The notes under the pieces were generated by a model. That model did not search any database and was not told where the DNA came from. It worked only from the letters and a program-made list of their open reading frames with translations. From positions 2,666,001-2,730,000 of the forward strand of contig NZ_CP039734.2 of NCBI RefSeq assembly GCF_011769985.2: a DNA stretch of 64,000 nucleotides, in the 5' to 3' direction. The position numbers and the translations under genes are program-made. The DNA comes from Sulfurospirillum diekertiae. Its GTDB lineage: Bacteria > Campylobacterota > Campylobacteria > Campylobacterales > Sulfurospirillaceae. How positions within the stretch are numbered: position 1 is the stretch's first letter; every line of letters begins with the position of its first letter. Positions 17,656-25,918 of the stretch are shown piece by piece.

Positions 17656-18786
17656 TTTCAAGGCTTTGATCAGTCGAAAAATCTCTTTGGTGCTCTGTTT
17701 TATCAGCTTTTGAGCGCGCTCTTTTTCCATTGCCTCTTCCAAACTCATCGGGTAGCGCATCACGGAGAAAAGTGCATCCACGCCCTCATGCTCTTCCAGC
17801 TCATCGGCAATGCCGCCGCCCAAGGCGATGAGAGGCACACCCACTTTTTGAGCGCGTTTGGAGACGCCACTGAGTACTTTGCCCATCAACGATTGCCTAT
17901 CGATGCGCCCTTCTCCCGTGATGACGAGCGTTGCATTTTTAAGGTGGTCATCAAACCCAATCTGATCTAAAATAATCTCAATGCCAGAGCGAAGGGTCGC
18001 ATTCAAAAAGGCTTGCATACCGCCACCCATACCACCCGCAGCACCTGAACCTGCGTGCATTGCCACATCTTTTCCCCGTGTAGCTTTCAGCACATCCGTA
18101 AACTGTTTCATTCCTGCATCAAGGCGTTCGATCATCGCCTCATCGGCCCCTTTTTGCGCGGCATACACATGCGCTGAACCACTGGACCCATACATGACAT
18201 TATCGACATCGCATGCGACAATAAATTCACATGCTTTAAGTTCAGGTAACACATAACTTTCATCCACATGATGCACACTTTCCAAAATAGCACCACCCAA
18301 ACCAAGCTCGTTACCAGTGACATCCAAAAAGCGGTACCCCAGTGCTTGAAGCATGCCAAGGGCGGCATCATTGGTCGCACTGCCACCAATGCCGACAATA
18401 AACTTCCGACACCCTCTCTCAATCGCATCCTTAACCATTTCACCCACACCATACGTTGTCGTCACAAGCGGATTGCGCTTCTCTTTGGGCACAAGAGGGA
18501 GTCCTCCTGCTTGCGCCATCTCAATGACGGCAGTGATACCATCTTCCAAAATGCCATACTGCGCGCTGATAGGATTCATCAACGGATCATGCACGTTACA
18601 TGTAAGGATTTTTCCTTTGACATTTTGCATGATCGCGAAAAGCATTCCCTCGCCACCGTCGGCAATATAACAGGCATGGACATCCGCTTCAGTGTAAACC
18701 TCTTTAATACCCTCTTCTATCCACGCGGAGAGTTCCTGAGAACTTGCACATCCCTTAAATGAATCAATTGCTAAAACCACTTTCAT
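17641..18786 (-). CDS. Glycerate kinase (GlxK/GarK family)
   Basis: The 381-residue protein starts VVLAIDSFKGCASSQELS, the signature of the bacterial glycerate kinase family (PF02595), and has ADGGEGML, GVGEMVKDAI, IGGSATNDAALGM, GAAGGMGGG and TGEGRIDRQS. These enzymes phosphorylate D-glycerate with ATP, in glyoxylate or serine-type metabolism. The 3' end overlaps repeat island C and the start overlaps ogt by 4 bases (ATGA). The palindrome copy at 18596-18605 is read as LTCN. Confidence 0.93.
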   Translation of the reverse strand: MKVVLAIDSFKGCASSQELSAWIEEGIKEVYTEADVHACYIADGGEGMLFAIMQNVKGKILTCNVHDPLMNPISAQYGILEDGITAVIEMAQAGGLPLVPKEKRNPLVTTTYGVGEMVKDAIERGCRKFIVGIGGSATNDAALGMLQALGYRFLDVTGNELGLGGAILESVHHVDESYVLPELKACEFIVACDVDNVMYGSSGSAHVYAAQKGADEAMIERLDAGMKQFTDVLKATRGKDVAMHAGSGAAGGMGGGMQAFLNATLRSGIEIILDQIGFDDHLKNATLVITGEGRIDRQSLMGKVLSGVSKRAQKVGVPLIALGGGIADELEEHEGVDALFSVMRYPMSLEEAMEKERAQKLIKQSTKEIFRLIKALKNSAL

Positions 18787-19238
18787 CGATATTTCTGCTC
18801 CAATGCTAATAAATACTCTTTACGCCACAATCCTCCACTATACCCACCAATACCGCCATCTTTGGCAATGACACGATGGCAGGGAATCACAATGGCAATT
18901 TTATTTTTTCCGTTGGCATTCGCAACCGCGCGCGTGGCTTTAGGATGCTTCAACAGTTCCGCTTCGTGGCTGTATGAAATGGTCTCACCATAAGGTATGC
19001 CTTGAAGGACATGCCATACGCTTTCTTGAAAAGAGGTTCCTTGAGGGTGCAATGGCACTTCAAACGTTTTGAGCTTGCCTGCAAAATAAGCCTCTAACTC
19101 GTGTTTGAGCTGTTCAATATGCTGATTAGATCCTTCTAAAATGTCCCCATTCTCGTCAAAATCAAGCGCACAAATACCGCGCTCATCCGCAGTGATTAAC
19201 AACATGCCCACAGGCGAAGAAAAAGTGCAGTGTACCAT
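18783..19238 (-). CDS. ogt: Methylated-DNA-protein cysteine methyltransferase
   Basis: This 151-residue protein has the active-site motif VIPCHRVI, with the preceding ATRAVANANGKN and the PYGETISYSHEA stretch. It removes O6-alkyl groups from guanine in a suicidal transfer to the Cys. The length is normal for Ogt-type proteins. It overlaps glycerate kinase by 4 bases and follows the GNAT gene by one base; the three genes are probably cotranscribed. Confidence 0.92.
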   Translation of the reverse strand: MVHCTFSSPVGMLLITADERGICALDFDENGDILEGSNQHIEQLKHELEAYFAGKLKTFEVPLHPQGTSFQESVWHVLQGIPYGETISYSHEAELLKHPKATRAVANANGKNKIAIVIPCHRVIAKDGGIGGYSGGLWRKEYLLALEQKYR

Positions 19239-19239
19239 G

Positions 19240-19692
19240 CTAGCTCCTTAGTACTTTGCGCATACAGACGCTGTTTTCCATCCCCACATAAGGTGCATAA
19301 TTGGGAATGACCGCATACCCCATTTTGGTATAAAGTGCTATGGCTTCGGGTTGACCCTTACCCGTCTCCAATTGAGCATACAAAAAACCACATTCTTCTG
19401 CCCACATGTGTAGCTCCAAAAGGAGTCTTGATGATATGCCCCGCCTTCGATAGTTGGGCTGCACAAACATACGTTTAATCTCAACCGTTTGAGCATCAAT
19501 TTGTTTGAAACATCCGCATGCAACAGGCAGATTATCTTCATAACCAATTAACGCTGTTTCGATTGGATCTAGCACATTGTGTTTGTCATACAGCGCTTGC
19601 TCTTTACCATAACGCATATTAAGCTCTAAATCCAACGCATGCGTAAGAGCGCAAAAATCTTCATGCATGTTGGTTGTTTTACATGTAAACAT
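19240..19692 (-). CDS. GNAT-family N-acetyltransferase
   Basis: The 150-residue protein has the acetyl-CoA loop in VQPNYRRRGISSRLLLEL (R/Q-x-x-G-x-G/S variant), preceded by VEIKRMFV and followed by LETGKGQPEAIALYTKMGY, typical of GNAT acetyltransferases. The substrate is unknown. Translation starts MFTCKTTN: the initial residues are encoded by a TTTACATGTAAA copy at 19678-19689, so the palindrome sits right at the start codon. Confidence 0.85.
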   Translation of the reverse strand: MFTCKTTNMHEDFCALTHALDLELNMRYGKEQALYDKHNVLDPIETALIGYEDNLPVACGCFKQIDAQTVEIKRMFVQPNYRRRGISSRLLLELHMWAEECGFLYAQLETGKGQPEAIALYTKMGYAVIPNYAPYVGMENSVCMRKVLRS

Positions 19693-19796
19693 TGAAAAAC
19701 CTTGGATGATTTCTTATTATTATACCCTCTTTGCATAATTTTTGAGCAACCCAGCGGTGACAAAACGTGGTATCATTTTCTATCAAGGAGTCACGT

Positions 19797-20198
19797 ATGG
19801 CACATCTTTTCACTTATGGATCACTTATGTTTGAAGACGTCTGGAATAGACTGATCAAAGGAAATTATCTCTCACAACAAGCAAGCTTGGCAGGCTATGC
19901 AAGACGTTCCGTCAAAGGAGATGAATACCCCGTTATTTTTAAAGCCAATGAACTGGTAGAAGGAGTCGTTTATTACGATATCAATGAAGAAGATATGGCT
20001 ATTTTGGATGCCTTTGAGGGTGAATATTATCAACGTACGGAAGTAGAACTTCTGGTAAAAAATGAGCCCATCCAAGCTTGTGTGTATGTTTTAAAAGAGA
20101 AGCACTTTGATATTATCGACCCTAAGCCTTGGAGTGAAGCACTTTTTGCAACCGAGGGTATCAAACGCTTTTTAGCACACTACAAAGGGTTTGCATAA
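19797..20198 (+). CDS. Gamma-glutamylcyclotransferase-like (AIG2/GGCT) protein
   Basis: The 133-residue protein starts at the ATG at 19797, preceded by AAGGAGTCACGT. It has the GGCT-fold motifs FTYGSLM, LAGYARRSV, VEGVVYYDI and FEGEYYQR. Family members cyclise gamma-glutamyl amines or related substrates; the substrate is not evident. It is divergent from the GNAT gene and upstream of the Crp/Fnr regulator gene. Confidence 0.86.
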   Translation: MAHLFTYGSLMFEDVWNRLIKGNYLSQQASLAGYARRSVKGDEYPVIFKANELVEGVVYYDINEEDMAILDAFEGEYYQRTEVELLVKNEPIQACVYVLKEKHFDIIDPKPWSEALFATEGIKRFLAHYKGFA

Positions 20199-20245
20199 TT
20201 CATCCCCTTCATTACGAATTTTGAGCATTTTGAGTAAAATTTTTG

Positions 20246-20270
20246 TACAATAAAGCATTCTTACATGTAA
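20246..20270 (+). promoter_or_regulatory. Promoter -10 with downstream palindrome before the Crp/Fnr gene
   Basis: A TACAAT -10-like hexamer at 20246-20251 is followed by the palindrome TTACATGTAA at 20261-20270, near the expected transcription start and 9 bases before the ATG at 20280. The AAAGG overlapping its right edge probably serves as the ribosome binding site. The leuC leader has the same arrangement. Confidence 0.45.
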
Positions 20271-20279
20271 AGGTAAATA

Positions 20280-20897
20280 ATGCTGAGTTTGAACGAGTTT
20301 GAATTTGCTAAAGCCTTAAGTAGCGAAGAATTTGAATACCTTATGCACCATGCAAAACGCGTTTCAATTCCTAAAAATACCATACTTTTTTACCAAGAAG
20401 ATATTTGCAAAGATATTTTGCTTTTAGGCAAAGGCGAGATAGAACTTTATATGTATGGCGAAAACGATAAAAAAATCCCTTTGTATGCACTCAAAGAGGG
20501 AGAACAATGCGTCATTAACACTTCAAGCACAATCTCTCAAACACCCGCCATTGGTACTGCACAAAGCTTGAGCGATGTTGAGGGGTGGATGGTCAGCGAA
20601 GAGGTCGTTAAGCATCTAATGCACCAATCCCCTACATACCTCAACTATGTTTTTTCACTCTTTACGATCAAACTTGATGCCCTAGCTACACTCATTCAAG
20701 ACATCAAATTTAAAAAACTCGATAGCCGCATTCTAGAATGGCTCAGAACACATCATTCAAACCTTGTACAAGCAACCCATGAAGAGATTGCGGAGGCATT
20801 AGGAACATCGCGCGTTGTGGTGAGTCGTGTACTCAAAGACCTCGAAAAACAAAATATCATTCGTCTCCATCGTAAAGAAATAGAAATTTTGTCATAG
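20280..20897 (+). CDS. Crp/Fnr-family transcriptional regulator
   Basis: The 205-residue protein has an N-terminal cyclic-nucleotide-like beta barrel (FYQEDICKDILLLGKGEIELY) and a C-terminal helix-turn-helix THEEIAEALGTSRVVVSRVLKDL. There is no FNR-type N-terminal cysteine cluster, so it is not oxygen-sensing through 4Fe-4S; the ligand is unknown. A GTAAC-N4-GTTAC box directly downstream (20902-20915) fits its own or a related DNA site, before a DUF2892 gene. Confidence 0.88.
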   Translation: MLSLNEFEFAKALSSEEFEYLMHHAKRVSIPKNTILFYQEDICKDILLLGKGEIELYMYGENDKKIPLYALKEGEQCVINTSSTISQTPAIGTAQSLSDVEGWMVSEEVVKHLMHQSPTYLNYVFSLFTIKLDALATLIQDIKFKKLDSRILEWLRTHHSNLVQATHEEIAEALGTSRVVVSRVLKDLEKQNIIRLHRKEIEILS

Positions 20898-20901
20898 ATT
20901 T

Positions 20902-20944
20902 GTAACGTATGTTACTGACAAATAAAGCTTTTTTGTTTTATAAT
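20902..20944 (+). promoter_or_regulatory. Crp/Fnr-type operator and promoter of the DUF2892 gene
   Basis: GTAAC-GTAT-GTTAC at 20902-20915 is a perfect inverted repeat with a 4-base spacer, the form of Crp/Fnr-family sites. A TATAAT -10 lies at 20939-20944. Taking a start near 20951, the box centre lies about 42 bases upstream, the typical class II activator distance. No clear -35 element is seen. The regulator is encoded immediately upstream. Confidence 0.65.
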
Positions 20945-20971
20945 AACCAAAATCAAAATAAAGGATTTAAA

Positions 20972-21199
20972 ATGAAATGCAATGTAGGAAAAACAGACAA
21001 GATGATTCGCGCGATTGCAGGTATTGCTGTCATTATTGTAGGAGTGATCTACAGCAGTTGGTTTGGATTGATTGGTGTCGTTTTATTAGGAACAGCACTT
21101 ATGCGCTTTTGTCCAGCGTACCTCCCATTTTCGATCGATACCTCCAAAGGTGATGAAAGTGGCTCTTGCGGTGGTGGCGGTTGTGGTTGCGGCAAATAA
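20972..21199 (+). CDS. DUF2892 small membrane protein with C-terminal glycine-cysteine tail
   Basis: The 75-residue protein starts at the ATG at 20972 after AAAGGATTTAA. It has MKCNVGKTDKMIRAIAG, two hydrophobic helices and a tail rich in Gly and Cys (CGGGGCGCGK), which could bind metal. DUF2892 proteins resemble the membrane part of YgaP and often accompany sulfur-transfer genes. Context with the Crp/Fnr regulator suggests regulated expression. Confidence 0.8.
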   Translation: MKCNVGKTDKMIRAIAGIAVIIVGVIYSSWFGLIGVVLLGTALMRFCPAYLPFSIDTSKGDESGSCGGGGCGCGK

Positions 21200-21228
21200 C
21201 CATTTTTTAATCCTGCATGTAAAACAAA

Positions 21229-21300
21229 AATAGCTTACAAAATTACAAGCTATTCATTTCCAAGAGTTGTCCTTTGCGGCAACTCTTTTCCCTCTTTTTT
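21229..21300 (+). terminator. Tandem hairpins after the DUF2892 gene
   Basis: Hairpin 1 pairs AATAGCTT (21229-21236) with AAGCTATT (21247-21254). Hairpin 2 pairs AAGAGTTG (21262-21269) with CAACTCTT (21280-21287), followed by a T-rich run around 21294-21304. This is a plausible rho-independent terminator before the leuC promoter. Confidence 0.75.
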
Positions 21301-21359
21301 TTTCTTAAACCTTTTTTTGCTAAAATACCCCTATTTTACATGTAAACAAAAGGCATACC

Positions 21360-22625
21360 ATGGGACAAACCATCACTGAAAAGATTTTTAGCGACCACGT
21401 GGGTCACGCTGTCAAAGCAGGCGAAATTATTAAAAGTAAGATTGATATGGTTATCGGTAACGATATTACCACACCTATCTCAATCAGAGCATTTGAAGAG
21501 AGTGGTGCGACCAAACTTGCCAATCCCGATGGTTTTAGTATCGTCATGGATCACTACATCCCCGCCAAAGATATCGCCAGTGCCAATCAAGCCAAAATCA
21601 GCCGCGAATTTGCGTACAAACATGACCTCAAACACTATTTTGATGAAAAAGATATGGGTATTGAACATGCACTTTTACCTGAAAAAGGGCTTGTTGTTCC
21701 AGGTGATGTCATCATCGGTGCAGATTCACACACCTGTACACACGGCGCACTTGGCGCTTTTGCAACGGGTATGGGCTCAACTGACCTTGCGTTTGCGATG
21801 ATTACCGGTGAGAACTGGTTTAAAGTACCCGAGTCCATCAAAGTGGTTTTTAGTGGCAAACCCAAACCCTATGTCTATGGAAAAGACCTCATCCTTGAAG
21901 TGATCCGCATTTTAGGGGTGGATGGCGCATTGTACCGCACACTTGAATTTACAGGCGACACGATTGGTTATTTGAGCATGGATGATCGTTTTTCATTGTG
22001 CAATATGGCGATTGAAGCGGGTGCGAAAAGCGGTATTGTTGCCGTTGATGAGACAACCAAAGCATTTTTAAAAGATAAAAATCTTGCACGTGAACCAAAA
22101 TTCTTCTACTCCGATGCGGATGCTGAATATATCCAAGTTCTTAATATCGACGTAGCGAACCTTGACCCTGTTATCGCGTATCCATTTTTACCTTCAAACG
22201 GTAAATCCATCAATGAAGCCGTCAAAGATGATCTAAGCATTGATCAAGTCTTTATCGGCAGTTGTACTAACGGTCGTTTGGAAGATTTACGCATTGCGGC
22301 AAAGATTCTTAAAGGTCACAAAGTAGCACGTAAAACACGTCTTATCATTACACCCGCAACACAGAAGATCTCCTTGCAAGCACAAAAAGAGGGTCTTGTT
22401 GATATCTTTGTTGAAGCAGGGGCGGTCTTTAGCAACCCAACCTGTGGCGCATGTTTAGGTGGATACATGGGTATTTTAGGCGAAGGAGAACGTTGTGTCT
22501 CCACGACCAACCGTAACTTCGTAGGACGTATGGGCGCTCGTACCAGTGAAATTTATCTTGCTAATTCTGCCGTAGCAGCAGCCAGTGCGATTATGGGCAA
22601 AATCACCGATCCAAGAACTCTTTAA
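21360..22625 (+). CDS. leuC: 3-isopropylmalate dehydratase large subunit
   Basis: The 421-residue aconitase-superfamily protein isomerises 2-isopropylmalate to 3-isopropylmalate in leucine synthesis. It has GADSHTCTHGALGAF, GSCTNGRLEDL and PTCGACLGG, with the cysteines of the 4Fe-4S cluster. The length fits the shorter LeuC type. LeuD, the small subunit, is not encoded nearby. The leader has a palindrome copy at 21336-21345 between a TAAAAT -10 and the ribosome binding site. The stop overlaps the mobA start by one base. Confidence 0.9.
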   Translation: MGQTITEKIFSDHVGHAVKAGEIIKSKIDMVIGNDITTPISIRAFEESGATKLANPDGFSIVMDHYIPAKDIASANQAKISREFAYKHDLKHYFDEKDMGIEHALLPEKGLVVPGDVIIGADSHTCTHGALGAFATGMGSTDLAFAMITGENWFKVPESIKVVFSGKPKPYVYGKDLILEVIRILGVDGALYRTLEFTGDTIGYLSMDDRFSLCNMAIEAGAKSGIVAVDETTKAFLKDKNLAREPKFFYSDADAEYIQVLNIDVANLDPVIAYPFLPSNGKSINEAVKDDLSIDQVFIGSCTNGRLEDLRIAAKILKGHKVARKTRLIITPATQKISLQAQKEGLVDIFVEAGAVFSNPTCGACLGGYMGILGEGERCVSTTNRNFVGRMGARTSEIYLANSAVAAASAIMGKITDPRTL

Positions 22626-23197
22626 TGCTTTTTATCCCACTGCCTTTAGTCATTGTAGCTGGGGGAAAAAGTTCACGTATGGGAAGCGATAAAGCTTTGC
22701 TTCCCTTTGGCAATTTTAAAACACTGACCGAGTTCCAACTTCACAGGCTCAAACCCTATTTCGCCAGTTTACATGTCAGCGCAAAAAACAGCGCAAAATT
22801 TGAGTTTGACGCCTCGTTTATTGAAGACATTGGCAGTTATAGTGAGCACTCTCCGCTCATTGCGTTGCTGTCTATTTTGGAGCACTTTAAAACACCGGTA
22901 TGCATTCTGAGTGTTGATACCCCTTTTGTGACACCCGAAGTCTTTGAAAAACTTTATGAGCAACTAGATCATCATGATGCCGTTATTGCCACTTCGCCGT
23001 GTTCATCACACCAACTCTGTGCTATTTATGCGCCTTCCATTATCGAAAAAATTCGCGAACTACTCTCGCATAATGAGCACAAAATACGCCTTGTATTGCA
23101 GCAAAGCAATACCCATTATGTCACTTTCGAAGACGATACTTTGTTCTTAAATCTTAACTATCCCGAAGAATACAACAAAGCACAGGAGCTTTTATGA
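22625..23197 (+). CDS. mobA: Molybdenum cofactor guanylyltransferase
   Basis: The 190-residue protein has the nucleotide-binding VIVAGGKSSRMGSDKALL signature of MobA, the enzyme that attaches GMP to molybdopterin for Mo/W-bis-MGD enzymes. This fits the psrA gene at 44-46 kb. SVDTPF supplies the acidic metal ligand. It is translationally coupled to leuC and overlaps the next gene by 4 bases (ATGA). A one-mismatch palindrome (22769-22778) reads as SLHVS. Confidence 0.9.
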   Translation: MLFIPLPLVIVAGGKSSRMGSDKALLPFGNFKTLTEFQLHRLKPYFASLHVSAKNSAKFEFDASFIEDIGSYSEHSPLIALLSILEHFKTPVCILSVDTPFVTPEVFEKLYEQLDHHDAVIATSPCSSHQLCAIYAPSIIEKIRELLSHNEHKIRLVLQQSNTHYVTFEDDTLFLNLNYPEEYNKAQELL

Positions 23198-24363
23198 TTG
23201 ATGCCCTCACCAAAGTCTCTTCCCATAGCGCCTTTGAAGAAAAATTGCTTACATGTAAAAGCCCCAAACTTTTTTTGGTCGATATTAAGCAGTTTAAAAA
23301 TATCAATCTTGCCTTTGGCGACGAAGGTGGAAATTTTGTCTTGTGTGCCTTTTCTTTAACACTCCAAAGCTTTGCAAAAGAACATGAAATGGAGCTTTTT
23401 CGTATTCAAGATGATAAGTTTATACTGCTACTAGATACGCCCTTTGAACTCTCAAAAATGGAGTGCATTACGCTATCTCTTCGAGATACAATACAACGCC
23501 TAAGCTATGCTTACCAAAATCAAAATATTGATCTTGAGGTACATATGGGAATTAGTTTTGACCACTATGAGCCTTTGGAAAAAGCACGCAAAGCGCTTCT
23601 GGTTGCGAAGGCTGAAAATCAACCGTTTGTGACCTATTCTGAATTTGCCAATATGCTTATGAATGAAAACGAAGAAGCAATCGAATCCATGATAAAAGGT
23701 GCGATTGAGAGTGGACAAATAGTTCTTCATTTTCAAGCCATCGTTGATCAAAATGAGCAACCCTCTTATTATGAAGCGCTTCTTCGCCTAGCCTATCATC
23801 AAACTGTACAATCGCCAAAACTCTTTTTAAAAATTGCGAAAGAGCGCAACCTCTATGATGCTCTCTTTAAAAGCATTGCCAACAAAGTAGCACAGCTTTG
23901 CGATCAAACGCATTTGCGTCTTGCCCTAAACCTTTCTTCTGAAGACATTGTAAATCCTGAATATTTGAGCTTCTTAAAAACATGTTTTTCAGGTAAAAAT
24001 AGTGTCTTAGAAATTCAATACGATCAAAAAACCTCTCTTGATGTTTTAAAAAATGCGATACGTGAACTCAAAGAGGTGGGGTTAAGCATTGCTTTGGACA
24101 ATGTGGATAACGAAGAACTCATTAGTACATTTGAAACGGGAATGATTGATGTCGTCAAGGTATATGGAGAACTTATCCGAAATCTCTCGCTTGATGCTTC
24201 TGCTCAGTTTACATGTAAAACGATGGTCGCATGCTGTAAAAGCAAAAACATCCAAATTGTCGCGACGCAGCTTAACGCTAAAGCCGTTTTAGAGGCTGCT
24301 CGAGAGCTTGATTTTGACCTCTTTCAAGGGTATATCTTCGAGCAACCTCACACACTAACGTAA
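23194..24363 (+). CDS. Degenerate GGDEF-EAL protein
   Basis: The 389-residue protein keeps the fold of a GGDEF domain, but the active-site region reads IQDDKFILL instead of GGDEF. The EAL domain starts YEALLRL but lacks DDFG (here ALDNVDN) and the usual AEGVE (here VATQLN). It therefore probably binds c-di-GMP or another partner, or is structural. It is coupled to mobA by a 4-base overlap. Palindrome copies at 23249-23258 (LTCK) and 24209-24218 (FTCK) lie inside it. Confidence 0.82.
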   Translation: MIDALTKVSSHSAFEEKLLTCKSPKLFLVDIKQFKNINLAFGDEGGNFVLCAFSLTLQSFAKEHEMELFRIQDDKFILLLDTPFELSKMECITLSLRDTIQRLSYAYQNQNIDLEVHMGISFDHYEPLEKARKALLVAKAENQPFVTYSEFANMLMNENEEAIESMIKGAIESGQIVLHFQAIVDQNEQPSYYEALLRLAYHQTVQSPKLFLKIAKERNLYDALFKSIANKVAQLCDQTHLRLALNLSSEDIVNPEYLSFLKTCFSGKNSVLEIQYDQKTSLDVLKNAIRELKEVGLSIALDNVDNEELISTFETGMIDVVKVYGELIRNLSLDASAQFTCKTMVACCKSKNIQIVATQLNAKAVLEAARELDFDLFQGYIFEQPHTLT

Positions 24364-24367
24364 ATAC

Positions 24368-25498
24368 TTATTTCTCTTGTGCATCAATTAAAGCGTCATC
24401 GATTTTAGCAAATTCGATGACTTGTAAACCTTTATGGTCTTTCATAAAGGTTTGGGCACTCTTGAACGTTTTAAAAGGAATAAACTCTTTACCCATAGGA
24501 CCCATAACATCGCTTCCTACTACATAAAATGCTTTCTGTCCATCCATGGCTTCCCCCGTATAGTAATCACTCACTAATATCTTAAGCTCAGCATCTTTAT
24601 GTTTCGTATAATTTCCCCATTTTGCAGGATCTTTATAGAATTTCAACATATCTTTTACGCCATCAAACGCATGGCTGATTTGTTTACCATTTTCAACATA
24701 ATTCATTCGCGCTGCCCATTTAGGGTATTTATAAGCAAACATGCCACATACGGGGCATTTTTCATCTTTTTCCACATGGATGGTTGTTGTATGATCATGC
24801 GCTTCAAGGCGTACAACTTCCCATAAATACAGTGAAACAGCCTGTAACTCTTGTTCATTCACCGCTCCACAAAGCTGTGTTTTTTTCAAGCCAACTTTGA
24901 GTTCCGCAATGGTATTAAAATCATGCAAATGGATTTGATCTTTTTGGCATTTTGCATTGTAAATCTTCTCACCCATTGGATATGCACCTTTTTGCTTTTT
25001 CTTAACAAATTCGTCCACATCATCGTTTAAAGAAGCTTTTGCTTTGGCAAACGCCGCATCAAAATTCATCACTTCGCCACCATTTTCAGTTGCAAATGCC
25101 TTTGCATCGGCCTCATGGGCAAAAGCAAGCTTACTGACCATACTCATTGTTCCAGGAACTTTGGAGCCTACAACATAAAAAGCACTTTTGACATCGATCA
25201 GCTTTTCACTTTTGACATCGGTAACAACAATTTGCTTGACTTGAGGCTCAATGGACTTCCAATCTGCAGCTAAACAGCGCATGGAACAGTATTGTTTTGC
25301 CGTACCATCTTTTAAGATAACGCTATGGGATGTTTTGTAGAACATTTTCAAGCTCATGCCACAAACGGGACAATACGCTTTTTCATCCCCTTTTTGTAAT
25401 AACTCAGGCTCACCTATTGCCATCTTGTTGAACTCTTCTGCATGCAATCCCAATGCTATAATGACTGCGAAAAACAGTGCCCATATGCTCTTTTGCAT
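24368..25498 (-). CDS. Exported protein with two NosL-like domains around a haem-less cytochrome-like segment
   Basis: The 376-residue protein has a Sec signal (cleavage near GLHA), a first NosL-like unit with YCPVCGMSLK and QYCSMRC, a middle segment YNAKC...IHLHDFNTIAEL that resembles a cytochrome c without its CxxCH, and a second NosL-like unit with CPVCGMFAYKY. NosL is a periplasmic Cu(I)-binding chaperone of nitrous oxide reductase; copper binding here is inference. No nos genes are nearby. It converges with the GGDEF-EAL gene 4 bases away. Confidence 0.75.
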   Translation of the reverse strand: MQKSIWALFFAVIIALGLHAEEFNKMAIGEPELLQKGDEKAYCPVCGMSLKMFYKTSHSVILKDGTAKQYCSMRCLAADWKSIEPQVKQIVVTDVKSEKLIDVKSAFYVVGSKVPGTMSMVSKLAFAHEADAKAFATENGGEVMNFDAAFAKAKASLNDDVDEFVKKKQKGAYPMGEKIYNAKCQKDQIHLHDFNTIAELKVGLKKTQLCGAVNEQELQAVSLYLWEVVRLEAHDHTTTIHVEKDEKCPVCGMFAYKYPKWAARMNYVENGKQISHAFDGVKDMLKFYKDPAKWGNYTKHKDAELKILVSDYYTGEAMDGQKAFYVVGSDVMGPMGKEFIPFKTFKSAQTFMKDHKGLQVIEFAKIDDALIDAQEK

Positions 25499-25630
25499 AC
25501 CTTTCTCCTTTTAAATAATATTGTTGAGTTTATTCCCAAAGTATTAAATTAGTGTTAAATGTCACACTCAATACCATCATCTTTTTGACATACGAATGCG
25601 CTATAATTATTCTAAAATTAAGGAGAAAAG

Positions 25631-25918
25631 ATGGTTAAACATATTGTATTTTTCAAGCTACCCGATAATTCTGAAGCCAATAAACAAGCGGTAAAAGACC
25701 GCATCATGAGTATGCAAGGCAAGCTTGCTTTTGTCAAACATCTTGAAGTAGGTATCAATTTCTCACCCGAAGAGCGTGCGTTTGATATTGCCCTGATTAG
25801 CGATTTTGAAACGAAAGAAGACTTACAAACCTATGCAACACATCCTATTCATTTGGAAGTCATTCATTTCATCAAATCACTCAATGCTGTCTCTAAAGTG
25901 GTCGATTACGAGTACTAA
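25631..25918 (+). CDS. Dabb-domain (stress-responsive alpha/beta barrel) protein
   Basis: The 95-residue protein has the Dabb fold signature: VKHIVFFKL at the start, the central LEVGINFSPEERAFDIAL and the THPIHLEVIHFIK helix. These dimeric ferredoxin-like proteins are linked to stress or cyclase-like reactions; the role is unknown. It has an AAGGAGAAAAG ribosome binding site and overlaps the convergent EamA gene by 26 bases at its 3' end. Confidence 0.85.
   Translation: MVKHIVFFKLPDNSEANKQAVKDRIMSMQGKLAFVKHLEVGINFSPEERAFDIALISDFETKEDLQTYATHPIHLEVIHFIKSLNAVSKVVDYEY

Noticed and set aside
21213-21222. CTGCATGTAA as a palindrome copy, also TCGCATGTAA near 42611
   Set aside because: Each has two mismatches to TTACATGTAA, so they were not counted.
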